From: Gammaproteobacteria bacterium
GTDB taxonomy: Bacteria; Pseudomonadota; Gammaproteobacteria; UBA6186; Azoamicaceae
NCBI GenBank assembly: GCA_030431675.1
Contig: JAUIIV010000003.1
Coordinates: forward strand, 97,887 to 161,886
DNA length: 64,000 nucleotides
Direction of reading: 5' to 3'
Shown here piece after piece: positions 1 through 6,972 of the stretch; the stretch's first letter is position 1, and every line of letters starts with the position of its first letter. A model generated the notes under the pieces. It was not told the DNA's origin. It worked only from the letters and a program-made list of their open reading frames with translations, and ran no database searches. The position numbers were made by a program, and so were the translations under genes.

Positions 1-243
1 GCCGGTATTAGACGTTGTGGAGCTGCGGCTTTAGATCTAGCAAACGTAGCTGCAGGACGCTTGGATGGTTTTTGGGAAGTGGGATTAGGCCCATGGGATG
101 TTGCTGCTGGCGCATTGTTGGTGCAAGAAGCTGGTGGTTTTGTCGCAGATTTATCTGGTGGTGATGAATATATGGATAAAGGCCGTATCATCGCTGCAAG
201 CCCAAAGATCTTCAATGAATTGCTACAAATGGTGCGTGATTAG
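1..243 (+). CDS. suhB: Inositol-1-monophosphatase family protein SuhB (C-terminal part)
   Basis: The reading frame is open from the first base, so the 5' part lies outside the window. About 80 C-terminal residues are visible. They contain the signature GPWDVAAG of the inositol monophosphatase family, whose Asp is a metal ligand, followed by LVQEAGG and a typical IIAASP segment. The family hydrolyses myo-inositol-1-phosphate; in gammaproteobacteria SuhB also joins rRNA transcription antitermination complexes. The upstream residues AGIRRCGAAALDLANVAAG match SuhB well. No partner gene is visible, and the accessory island begins about 130 bases after the stop. Confidence 0.93.
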   Translation, partial: AGIRRCGAAALDLANVAAGRLDGFWEVGLGPWDVAAGALLVQEAGGFVADLSGGDEYMDKGRIIAASPKIFNELLQMVRD

Positions 244-374
244 TTTGATTGCCCCAAATGCTTTTGTTTGCTCACTTAGCAAGTAATTTTTTGTTATAGA
301 TTAATTACATTTTTTGCTCCGTGCATGCATGCAGCTTTTAATCTAAAATGTTACATAAACATGGAAGTTATTGT

Positions 375-1058
375 ATGTCTGGAAAAACACTAAGAGAAAT
401 TCTAGGAACTTGGTATAATCGTACTGCTCCTTATAATCCCTATAGGATGGCATTTGCACGCAAGCAAAGTGATATAACAAATGAAGCTTTTGTATCGTTT
501 ACTGATCCGCAATTAGCTGTGGTGATGGATTTGCTATCTACATTTGCAGGACATTTTGATGAAAAGAAAATTAAAAGGGCGATTACTGTTTTAAACTTGC
601 GCTGGAATTCGTATTGGGCTGAGCATGGCCAATGTATAAATCTGGATTTTAAAAATATTTGTGATATTGGACGTGCTATTCAGTTATTAAAAGCCTTTGA
701 CAATACAAATAAAAGTGCTTTATATCTGTGCTTCAAAGCTATCTACGACATAATATTTGATGAATTAATTGCTAGGCGAGAGCGTATGCAATCAGATATT
801 GCTGTGCAATATCTACAAAGCAACTCGCCAGCAGCAGCTGTATGCAGGAGTTCGAATATTTTAGAGCTTTTAGGAGTTCCTGTTACACATGCTGAGTCAG
901 GCCCTGAGGAAGTAGATACAGGGCAAAGAATGATGGTTATGGGGTTTGATTCATCAATGGTACCAGCTTTTTCTCCCTTGCGTACTCGTCGAGGTGTCAG
1001 TGCTACTACACCAACAAATACTATGTCTCCTAAAAGTATTAAACTAGGCCCTACATAA
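375..1058 (+). CDS. Unknown protein, paralogue of the next gene, with C-terminal KLGP tag
   Basis: I do not recognise this 227-residue protein. The ATG at 375 is preferred because GGAAG lies 7 bases upstream and the paralogue at 1154 starts with the same MSG; an in-frame ATG at 348 lacks this support. There is no signal peptide or clear membrane segment. The middle (FDEKKIKRAITVLNLRWN, DIGRAIQLLKAFD, IYDIIFDELI) is mainly helical and closely matches the neighbour. The C-terminal third is Ser/Thr/Pro-rich and probably disordered, with the shared pieces MGF and PAFSPL, and ends in SIKLGPT. It is a tandem duplicate of the next gene. The disordered tail and conserved last residues would fit a secreted substrate, which is inference. 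Confidence 0.75.
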   Translation: MSGKTLREILGTWYNRTAPYNPYRMAFARKQSDITNEAFVSFTDPQLAVVMDLLSTFAGHFDEKKIKRAITVLNLRWNSYWAEHGQCINLDFKNICDIGRAIQLLKAFDNTNKSALYLCFKAIYDIIFDELIARRERMQSDIAVQYLQSNSPAAAVCRSSNILELLGVPVTHAESGPEEVDTGQRMMVMGFDSSMVPAFSPLRTRRGVSATTPTNTMSPKSIKLGPT

Positions 1059-1153
1059 CTAGTCATAATGCTCTTGTAAAGCGATATAATTTGTGTATAA
1101 TGGCTCTCCCTTGCCTATGGGCATGTTTTAATATAATAAAAATGGAGATCTCT

Positions 1154-1882
1154 ATGTCCGGTAGTAACAGCTGGCTTACGCGCGCCGAAGAATTATTTGA
1201 ACTAAACATAAGCAATCGACCACGGAGTAATCCCTATAGCCCATCAACATTTTTACACTGTACGGGTGTGACAACACGAAATGATATACATGATGGGGAT
1301 TATTTTCTATTTACCGAATTGCAATTAGATACAGTAAATGAATTGTTATCTAAATATGATACACCCTTTGATGAACAATCCATTAAAAAAGCGATTACTG
1401 CACTTAATTTGGTATGGAACTATTATTGGAATTCAAAAGGGCAGTCGAAAGCGTTAGACTTTAATAGTCTTTCTGAACTAGGTATAGCCATTCAGTTATT
1501 AAAGAGTGTTGATGAGAAGAAAGAGAGTAATTTTTACAACCTATTCCGGGAAATTTATGATGCAATTATTAATAGATTGATTTATATACCGCTGCTTAAG
1601 CAGACAGCAAAAGCACAAGCACAGTCTCTGGAATTATCCAATGCAAAAGGCAGAGGCTCAATGGTTTTAGCTGAGTTAAGCAAAGTTCCGTTTACAGGCG
1701 AAGAGCTAGCAGTTAATGAAGACTTAGATCCAAAAAAAATAATATGGGATATGGGGTTTACAGAAACAGAACGCTTGCCTCCTTTTTCTCCATTACTTAA
1801 ACCCGCTAGCGCTTCTAGTAGTGAAGGAACTAGATTTTCTCCTGGTCAGAGTGAGAAGCGCTTTAAACTAGGCCCGGCATAA
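1154..1882 (+). CDS. Unknown protein, paralogue of the preceding gene, with C-terminal KLGP tag
   Basis: This is an unrecognised protein of 242 residues. The ATG at 1154 has GGAG 6 bases upstream and gives an N-terminus (MSG) matching the paralogue at 375; an in-frame ATG at 1091 would add 21 unsupported residues. Shared blocks are FDEQSIKKAITALNLVWN, GIAIQLLK and IYDAIINRLI. The tail is low in complexity and carries MGF, PPFSPLL and a final KRFKLGPA. The two genes are 95 bases apart and similar over nearly their whole length, so they arose by tandem duplication and then diverged. Function is unknown. Confidence 0.75.
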   Translation: MSGSNSWLTRAEELFELNISNRPRSNPYSPSTFLHCTGVTTRNDIHDGDYFLFTELQLDTVNELLSKYDTPFDEQSIKKAITALNLVWNYYWNSKGQSKALDFNSLSELGIAIQLLKSVDEKKESNFYNLFREIYDAIINRLIYIPLLKQTAKAQAQSLELSNAKGRGSMVLAELSKVPFTGEELAVNEDLDPKKIIWDMGFTETERLPPFSPLLKPASASSSEGTRFSPGQSEKRFKLGPA

Positions 1883-1897
1883 TTAGTTTTTTGAAAA

Positions 1898-2254
1898 TTA
1901 CTCGCTAGCTTGATCACGAAACTTAAAGCTCTCGCCGCAGCCGCAGGCATCAACTACGTTGGGGTTATTGAAAGACAAAAGAGAATTCATACCCTGTTTT
2001 ACATAATCGATTTGTGTGCCGGCAAGCGACTGCAGGTGGGCGCCATTAACAATGATCTTAACCCCATCAAATTCGAAGCTATGATCATCTTCTGCCTTAG
2101 TATCGGTAAAATCTATTGTATATGCATACCCTGAGCATCCAGCATCTCTTAGTCCAAAGCGTATCCCTATAGTACCAGCTGGGCTGCTGGCTATACTGCT
2201 CTGCAAATGCTCTTGGGCTGCTGGAGTTACTGTAATTGTTTTATTCATGATCAT
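1898..2254 (-). CDS. iscA: Iron-sulfur cluster assembly scaffold/carrier, IscA/HesB family
   Basis: This 118-residue protein belongs to the HesB/IscA/ErpA family of A-type carriers, which receive and deliver Fe-S clusters. The three conserved cysteines are visible: one in GCSGYAY and two in CGCGESF near the C-terminus. The segment GTQIDYVKQGMNS...FNNPNV is characteristic. IscA, SufA and ErpA cannot be separated with certainty; the GCSGYAY and NPNV pieces resemble IscA. No iscS, iscU or hscBA gene is nearby, so it stands alone here, converging with the paralogue pair to its left (16 bases between the stops). A second Met two codons in (2248) is an equally possible start. Confidence 0.9.
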   Translation of the reverse strand: MIMNKTITVTPAAQEHLQSSIASSPAGTIGIRFGLRDAGCSGYAYTIDFTDTKAEDDHSFEFDGVKIIVNGAHLQSLAGTQIDYVKQGMNSLLSFNNPNVVDACGCGESFKFRDQASE

Positions 2255-2322
2255 ATTTTAGCAAAACTATGGCCTTGCTTCTACAATTAAACTAATGGTG
2301 GCTAGTACCGGGAATTAAGTAT

Positions 2323-3279
2323 ATGGATCCAAAAATGACCGCAAAAGACGCAGCTGACTTCTTAGGGATATCGACCCGGCAAGTCTATAAACGTCTGTTA
2401 GAATATGAGTTACCATACCAAAAAAGTGGTAGTACAATATATTTTGGTTATCCTACTGCACGCCAGCTTTTTAGGTTAGAATTACCACCAACTAGCCTTA
2501 GTTTTCAGATCGTAAAGGGCGGTACTGGCAAGACTTCATTAGCATATGCTGTGGCGGTGCGAGCAAATTTATATGGCTTACGGGTGTTGTGTATAGATTT
2601 AGATCAACAGGGTAATTTGACGAGTACTTTTGGGGTAGATGCTGACTCTCTGCCGGTGATGATTGATATTTTGGCTGAGGGTTATAGCTATGAAGAGGCA
2701 ATAACTCGTGTGTATCCAGGCATGGACTTACTAGCTAGTAGAATAGAGAACTCTCTGTTAGACGAAGTAATAAAATTGAAGAAAGCTAAACTTGATGAAG
2801 TCTATGCAACACCTTTACAAAAACTTAAAGAAAAATATGATGTAATTATTATTGATTGTCCACCTAATTTAGGGCAATCAGTAGCAGCAGTAACACTTGC
2901 TGTAGATAAAGTAGTAGCACCTGTTATACCAGAGAGTTATTCAATCTCAGGACTTACTGCTACTAAAAAAGCAGTTAGTGAATTACAGCAAAGTTATCAC
3001 AAAGATATTGATTTATTAGTAACAATTAATAAGTTCAGTCGCCATGCAGCACTAAAAGAGCAAGCCCTGCAAGTGAAAACCAAAGATATGCCCTATGTGC
3101 ATTTGCAGAATGAATTCCCTAATGCGATTGCGCGCGGGGAGTCTATTTATGACTCTCCTAGAGCATCCCAGGCCAAACGGGATATAGATGCATTGACGCG
3201 TAATTTAATAGATATAGACGCAGCATATAAAACACAAATAGCTACCCAACGCGCTAGTGAGCCTCAATACGTAGAGTAG
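2323..3279 (+). CDS. Orphan ParA-type ATPase with N-terminal helix-turn-helix domain
   Basis: This is a 318-residue protein of two parts. Residues about 5-45 form a MerR/excisionase-like helix-turn-helix (TAKDAADFLGISTRQVYKRL). Residues about 58-300 are a ParA/MinD-type deviant Walker ATPase: KGGTGKTS at 65-72 with the signature lysine, the A' motif IDLDQQGN near 91-98, and DVIIIDCPPN near 173-182. HTH plus ATPase in one chain is the layout of plasmid type Ia ParA (P1 ParA, F SopA), in which the HTH autorepresses the operon. No ParB or parS is visible, so it may be a remnant of an integrated plasmid-like element or a ParA used for other cargo. It follows iscA divergently and precedes a broken ATPase gene. 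Confidence 0.88.
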   Translation: MDPKMTAKDAADFLGISTRQVYKRLLEYELPYQKSGSTIYFGYPTARQLFRLELPPTSLSFQIVKGGTGKTSLAYAVAVRANLYGLRVLCIDLDQQGNLTSTFGVDADSLPVMIDILAEGYSYEEAITRVYPGMDLLASRIENSLLDEVIKLKKAKLDEVYATPLQKLKEKYDVIIIDCPPNLGQSVAAVTLAVDKVVAPVIPESYSISGLTATKKAVSELQQSYHKDIDLLVTINKFSRHAALKEQALQVKTKDMPYVHLQNEFPNAIARGESIYDSPRASQAKRDIDALTRNLIDIDAAYKTQIATQRASEPQYVE

Positions 3280-3348
3280 AGGTATATTTCCTCAATAAAA
3301 AGTTGAAAATATTTGGCGTGCGCTAGAAATTCAATGATAATCTAGTGT

Positions 3349-3465
3349 ATGCGCTATTTTGTCAGACTATTAGGTGATAATGCACGTAAAGACCTTGCAC
3401 GAGGTAAGAGTATTCTATTGCTTGGGCCTAGGCAGACGGGAAAAACTACCTTGCAAGTTAGTTGA
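3349..3465 (+). pseudogene. Relic of an AAA_14/DUF4143-type ATPase (N-terminal stub)
   Basis: An ATG at 3349 opens 38 codons ending in TGA at 3463. The peptide carries a clear Walker A motif, LLLGPRQTGKTTL, after an RGKSI lead-in, the N-terminus of the AAA_14 (DUF4143) ATPase family. The frame stops a few residues after the P-loop and I find no continuation in the next 120 bases. It is best read as a decayed gene. An intact family member lies at 21480-22646 and another relic at 21203-21397. Confidence 0.7.
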
Positions 3466-3504
3466 TGTAATTCAGTTGCTACAAAGAAAAAAATTTGAAT
3501 ATTA

Positions 3505-3566
3505 TGTTGCATAGCGGAGCATCTTTCCGCTAGAATCTCTCCCCAATTTAATATAACAACAAAGGA
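3505..3566 (+). promoter_or_regulatory. Promoter and leader block, copy 1 of a duplicated module
   Basis: The block holds TTGCAT (3507-3512), an 18-base spacer and TAGAAT (3531-3536), followed by a C-rich CTCCCC stretch and AAGGA. A near-identical 62-base block is at 4142-4203, with the same boxes and spacing. Conservation of both boxes in two copies supports a real sigma-70-type promoter for the gene at 3592. Confidence 0.7.
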
Positions 3567-3591
3567 AAATAGAATTATATCAGGTTCTTTT

Positions 3592-4011
3592 ATGCCAGGA
3601 TTTTTCCCGTTTCAGTGTGAGGGTTCTGCGTCTTCTAATGGTGTTGAAGAATCACAAAAACCTGTGTTAACAGTTTATTATCGTACAATTACGTTAGAAG
3701 ATCCTCTCCCTATAGATGGGCTTGCACATGTATTCTCACTGAGTGAATTTAAGGTAGATGAAGCCGGATATGCTGGGCATTTGGGAGGAGGATTGTTTAA
3801 TAAAGCATTTAGAACAGGGGAAGAACTAGTAGAATTCATTGAGAGTCAACTAGGTGCTTATAATTATGATAAAACGCGTGATCGTAAATCATTTATAGGC
3901 AATGAATGGGTGCTAGACCTTCTTGGCCGTTATCCACCACAAGAAATCTTTGACCATTTGATGAATGGTACTAGTCCTAAAATAACAAGTACTTTAAGCC
4001 TGAATTGTTAA
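3592..4011 (+). CDS. Unknown protein, full-length member of a duplicated pair
   Basis: This 139-residue protein is not recognised. It has no signal peptide or membrane segment. The C-terminal half (GLFNKAFRTGEELVEFIES, FIGNEWVLDLLGRYPPQEIFDHLMNGT) recurs in a truncated copy at 4200-4442. The start is uncertain. ATG 3592 has AGG 7 bases before it, but the stronger AAGGA (3562-3566) of the conserved leader lies 25 bases away and would instead serve an in-frame ATT at 3574. The gene has its own promoter (3505-3566) and a strong terminator (4073-4099), so it is a monocistronic unit. Confidence 0.68.
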   Translation: MPGFFPFQCEGSASSNGVEESQKPVLTVYYRTITLEDPLPIDGLAHVFSLSEFKVDEAGYAGHLGGGLFNKAFRTGEELVEFIESQLGAYNYDKTRDRKSFIGNEWVLDLLGRYPPQEIFDHLMNGTSPKITSTLSLNC

Positions 4012-4072
4012 TTTCGAGACCGAAAATACATAACAGTAATTATAAATATTTTATATTGCTAGATTAGAGAAG

Positions 4073-4099
4073 AGAGGCAGTACTATGCCTCTTTTTTTC
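4073..4099 (+). terminator. Rho-independent terminator
   Basis: AGAGGCA (4073-4079) pairs perfectly with TGCCTCT (4086-4092) across a six-base loop and is followed by a run of T. It lies 62 bases after the stop of the gene at 3592-4011 and separates it from the second copy of the module. Confidence 0.88.
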
Positions 4100-4141
4100 T
4101 TAATTTTTTTCAAATCTTATTGCAAATAAATTTAATAAATG

Positions 4142-4203
4142 TGTTGCATAGCAGAGTAGATTTCCGCTAGAATCACTCCCCAAATTAATAAAACTATAAA
4201 GGA
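4142..4203 (+). promoter_or_regulatory. Promoter and leader block, copy 2 of the duplicated module
   Basis: TTGCAT (4144-4149), an 18-base spacer and TAGAAT (4168-4173) repeat the block at 3505-3566, including the downstream C-rich stretch and AAGGA (4199-4203). Only a truncated coding copy follows, so this promoter may now drive a non-functional transcript. Confidence 0.65.
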
Positions 4204-4442
4204 ACAAATACTTCAGGCATGATTTATCAGGTGAAATTGCCGGTTTTGTGCTTAGGAAAAAGGAATTTAACAACGGAGATGATCTAGTAGATTTTCTAAA
4301 AATACACATCACAGATAAATGTTTTTTAGGCAAGGATTGGGTTTTTGATGCAATATATGTAATTAATCCAGATGAAATCTTTAACCACTTAGTAAATGGA
4401 ACAAAACCATCAGTGCCTTTACGTCCTGCTTATAGAGTCTAA
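4200..4442 (+). pseudogene. N-terminally deleted copy of the gene at 3592
   Basis: The frame open from 4200 encodes a peptide (SGEIAGFVLRKKEFNNGDDLVDFL, then FLGKDWVFDAI, PDEIFNHLVNGTKP) matching the C-terminal half of the 3592-4011 protein. About 55 N-terminal residues are missing: the leader block runs straight into the middle of the gene. There is no ATG in this frame; the ATG at 4219 is in another frame and stops after 22 codons. GTG 4248 could start a 64-residue peptide but has no good ribosome binding site. It most likely arose by duplication of promoter plus gene, then internal deletion. Confidence 0.6.
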
Positions 4443-4510
4443 AGTTGACTGTAAGATGTAATAGATGCTACTTGCCATAAATAGATATTAGCGTAGAACA
4501 GGAGTTAGTT

Positions 4511-5263
4511 ATGAGTGAATGGAATTTTGCTGCGTTTAATTCCACAGGATCACCTCCACCATTATATCAAACATGTAACGAAGCTCTTAATAATGATACT
4601 GCTTGTAGTGTTGAATTGATTAAGTACTGCAGTGCATTTCTTTATGATCTAAGAGAGTATTGTCTTGACCGAGTGCTTTTCCCTGATAATGATCCTAAGG
4701 TTTGTAAGGAACTTTTACGAGCCAACTTGACAGAAGATTATTGTAGCTTGCCACATCCACTATTATTTCCTTTAGATTGTAGGTACTGTGATAAAATATC
4801 CTGGCCAAATGCATTCCTTGCTGCGTCGGTATTGTTTTCCATGTGCTTTTTTGTATTTCTGGCACTAATTAAGAAGAACATACAAGATAATAATGGTAGA
4901 AGAAGATACCTTGACGAAGATCGTCGTAATGTAGAAGTTCATGATAGTTTTAGTTGGTCTAGTATGTTTCCAAGTATGATTTTGTCAGCAGTATTAAGCG
5001 TGGTGACAGCAGGTGTAGTTAAAGTAGAGCTTGATAACGGAAGTAAAAACGGAACTATATTTCAAGAGAGCAATCCAGAAGATGTTTTGTATGCTAACTA
5101 TGCCGCAGTTATATCTGCTTTCGTAGTATTTGGTTTTGCTATATGTTTAGTAGAATGTGCTTTATGTAGATTAAATGCTTGTCCTCAAAGTAGTGATCAA
5201 ATAAGCCAAAGCACTGGGAATAGTGTTGTAGATGGTCCAAGATTACATCCTGGACTTATCTAG
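4511..5263 (+). CDS. Unknown Cys-rich membrane protein with three predicted transmembrane segments
   Basis: This 250-residue protein is not recognised. The ATG at 4511 has AGGAG 8 bases upstream. Residues 1-95 are hydrophilic and hold about nine cysteines, including a CRYC pair near 90-93, which suggests disulfides or metal binding. Three hydrophobic stretches follow: about 98-120 (FLAASVLFSMCFFVFLALI), 150-170 and 194-217. A strongly charged loop (KKNIQDNNGRRRYLDEDRR) lies between the first two. The tail is short and polar. There is no typical cleavable signal. It sits alone between the duplicated module and the EEP-fold gene, in the same direction. Confidence 0.65.
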   Translation: MSEWNFAAFNSTGSPPPLYQTCNEALNNDTACSVELIKYCSAFLYDLREYCLDRVLFPDNDPKVCKELLRANLTEDYCSLPHPLLFPLDCRYCDKISWPNAFLAASVLFSMCFFVFLALIKKNIQDNNGRRRYLDEDRRNVEVHDSFSWSSMFPSMILSAVLSVVTAGVVKVELDNGSKNGTIFQESNPEDVLYANYAAVISAFVVFGFAICLVECALCRLNACPQSSDQISQSTGNSVVDGPRLHPGLI

Positions 5264-5378
5264 GAAGATAAGAGTAGTTGCTCATTGGAAATTTTGTATA
5301 TGAAATCATGATAGAAAGATTTGTGAAAAAGGTGTTAGCATAGCTAGCTAATTCAGTTGTAAAATAGAGGAGAGAGAT

Positions 5379-6734
5379 ATGATAACTAGACAAATGCTTA
5401 TGGATGAATTATATAAAAAAGTATTTGGAGATAGAACGACACATATACGTATAAAAACTATAAATGTACAATCAGATCGACGTGTTGAAGATAAAACAGC
5501 CAAAAATGCAGTTCCTGGATTTGATGGTACAAATTTTGAATCTAGGTGGCCCTTGCTTAAAGAGTTTTTAGCTAGCAGGACTATGGGATTTTCTAACCCT
5601 GCGCAAGACCCAACAATATTTATGTTGCAAGAAATGGATGATGCAGCAAAAGAAAAGCTGCAGGAATACTTTGAATCACAAGGCATGATCTTTTTATCAG
5701 AAAAATATACGGGAGATGCTAGCGATAAGAGTGCTTTTAGCTTTGGTATGGCGTTACCACAACAGTATTCGGTTGTAAATACTAGACAAGTTTATTTTAC
5801 ACAAACTGGAAAGCCTCTAACTAGAGAAGAACAAGATGAATTAAATCCAGAGCAAAGAAAAGTGTTTAATTGTGGCTCAGAGTTCGCTAAGTCTGCACAA
5901 TTAGTTACCTTACGTGATAAGAAGACTGGATTAGAGTTTTTAGTGGTAAATATGCATCCAGGTTTAACTAATGAACACAAGTTAGAGGTTATGCGACGAA
6001 TAGGCGTTGAACTACAAAATGAGAAAAGGCCTATTGTTCTTGCTGGTGATATGAATGCTTTTGATTTCGACGTGCCAGAGCCTACAAACCTTGAAGAAAT
6101 GTCTGAGACTATGATGCAGAATGGCTTTGATGCAAATGCCAAGCATTTGGAAACAGAGGGAGTTCAATCAACTTTTATGAGTATGCCCTATGATATTTTT
6201 CGGTATTTAGATGAAGCTGAAAAAGATGAATATCATAGACTACGTAAAGGTGTAGACCCTATAGAATTTAGAACATGGGTATTAAATATAATTAAAGCAA
6301 AGCAAATCCCTCTTAGCGGTGCTGTATTAGATCGTGTGTTTACTAGAGGATTTGCATCTGGTGCAGACATTAGGGTAAATTCTGCAACCATGACAAGTGA
6401 AGGTCTTGTATACCCTAATCAAAAGCCAGATAGAGCTATGTTTGAGGATTATGTACTTGATGGCTATATAACTGGTCAAGGTTCTGTAGTAATGTCTGAT
6501 CACTATGCTCTTTTATGTCATATAATGCTGGAGATAACCTGGCAACAAGCAATGCGCTTTAAGGCAGGAAATCTTAAAAGTGATGCTGTTGATACTGCTG
6601 GAGCAGTTAAGACTAGCATGCTTTCTATGTTTAGCTCTATGAGGAATTCTGTCACTGCAACATGTAGCAGAAGTCCTGATAGTGGTGAAGAACAGGCAAA
6701 TGCTCCTTCTGCTCCTACGCTTGTTGCTGTATAG
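5379..6734 (+). CDS. Endonuclease/exonuclease/phosphatase (DNase I-like) fold protein
   Basis: This 451-residue protein has the EEP-superfamily motifs in the right order: LQEMD (83-87, metal-binding Glu), VNMHPG (190-195), LAGDMNAFD (221-229, catalytic Asp/Asn), DRVF (318-321) and SDHYAL (373-378). The family cleaves phosphodiesters or phosphomonoesters in DNA, RNA, phosphoinositides or sphingomyelin; the substrate cannot be read from the sequence. There is no signal peptide. The last 60 residues are Ser/Ala-rich and probably unstructured. The ATG at 5379 has AGGAGAG just upstream. The gene ends in its own terminator at 6789. Its place among unknown duplicated genes makes a host-directed role (phosphoinositide or nucleic acid attack) plausible; this is inference. 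Confidence 0.82.
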   Translation: MITRQMLMDELYKKVFGDRTTHIRIKTINVQSDRRVEDKTAKNAVPGFDGTNFESRWPLLKEFLASRTMGFSNPAQDPTIFMLQEMDDAAKEKLQEYFESQGMIFLSEKYTGDASDKSAFSFGMALPQQYSVVNTRQVYFTQTGKPLTREEQDELNPEQRKVFNCGSEFAKSAQLVTLRDKKTGLEFLVVNMHPGLTNEHKLEVMRRIGVELQNEKRPIVLAGDMNAFDFDVPEPTNLEEMSETMMQNGFDANAKHLETEGVQSTFMSMPYDIFRYLDEAEKDEYHRLRKGVDPIEFRTWVLNIIKAKQIPLSGAVLDRVFTRGFASGADIRVNSATMTSEGLVYPNQKPDRAMFEDYVLDGYITGQGSVVMSDHYALLCHIMLEITWQQAMRFKAGNLKSDAVDTAGAVKTSMLSMFSSMRNSVTATCSRSPDSGEEQANAPSAPTLVAV

Positions 6735-6788
6735 GTATTCATGTATAAACTTTAAATACATGAATTCAAAACTATGTAATCAACTACT

Positions 6789-6840
6789 AGCAGCGATTTA
6801 GAATGTTTCCATACATTCTAATCGCTGCTTATTTTTCTTT
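6789..6840 (+). terminator. Rho-independent terminator after the EEP-fold gene
   Basis: A long hairpin pairs AGCAGCGATTTAGAATGT (6789-6806) with ACATTCTAATCGCTGCT (6813-6829); one T is bulged. It is followed by TATTTTTCTTT. It is 55 bases past the stop at 6734. Confidence 0.82.
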
Positions 6841-6860
6841 TTATACCTATTACCCCTTTA

Positions 6861-6915
6861 ACTGCTAAATATCCACGGTTTTTCTTGACATGGAGGTGCT
6901 GGTCTGTCAGTATCA
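6861..6915 (+). promoter_or_regulatory. Promoter shared with the paralogue at 8859 (copy 1)
   Basis: TTGACA (6885-6890), a 17-base spacer and CAGTAT (6908-6913) form a promoter. The surrounding elements (CTAAATA, GTTTTT, TTGACAT, TCTGTCA, TATCA) recur with the same spacing at 8750-8806, before the paralogue. Conservation beyond the -35 and -10 boxes hints at a regulator site within the spacer and at TCTGTCA. Confidence 0.6.
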
Positions 6916-6972
6916 GCGGCCCGAAATATTGTGCTTGATTAACTATTAAAAAGATTATAAAGAGGTTCGTAT

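Noticed and set aside
4219..4287. ATG 4219 as a start in the truncated second copy
   Set aside because: This frame stops after 22 codons and does not match the full-length paralogue.
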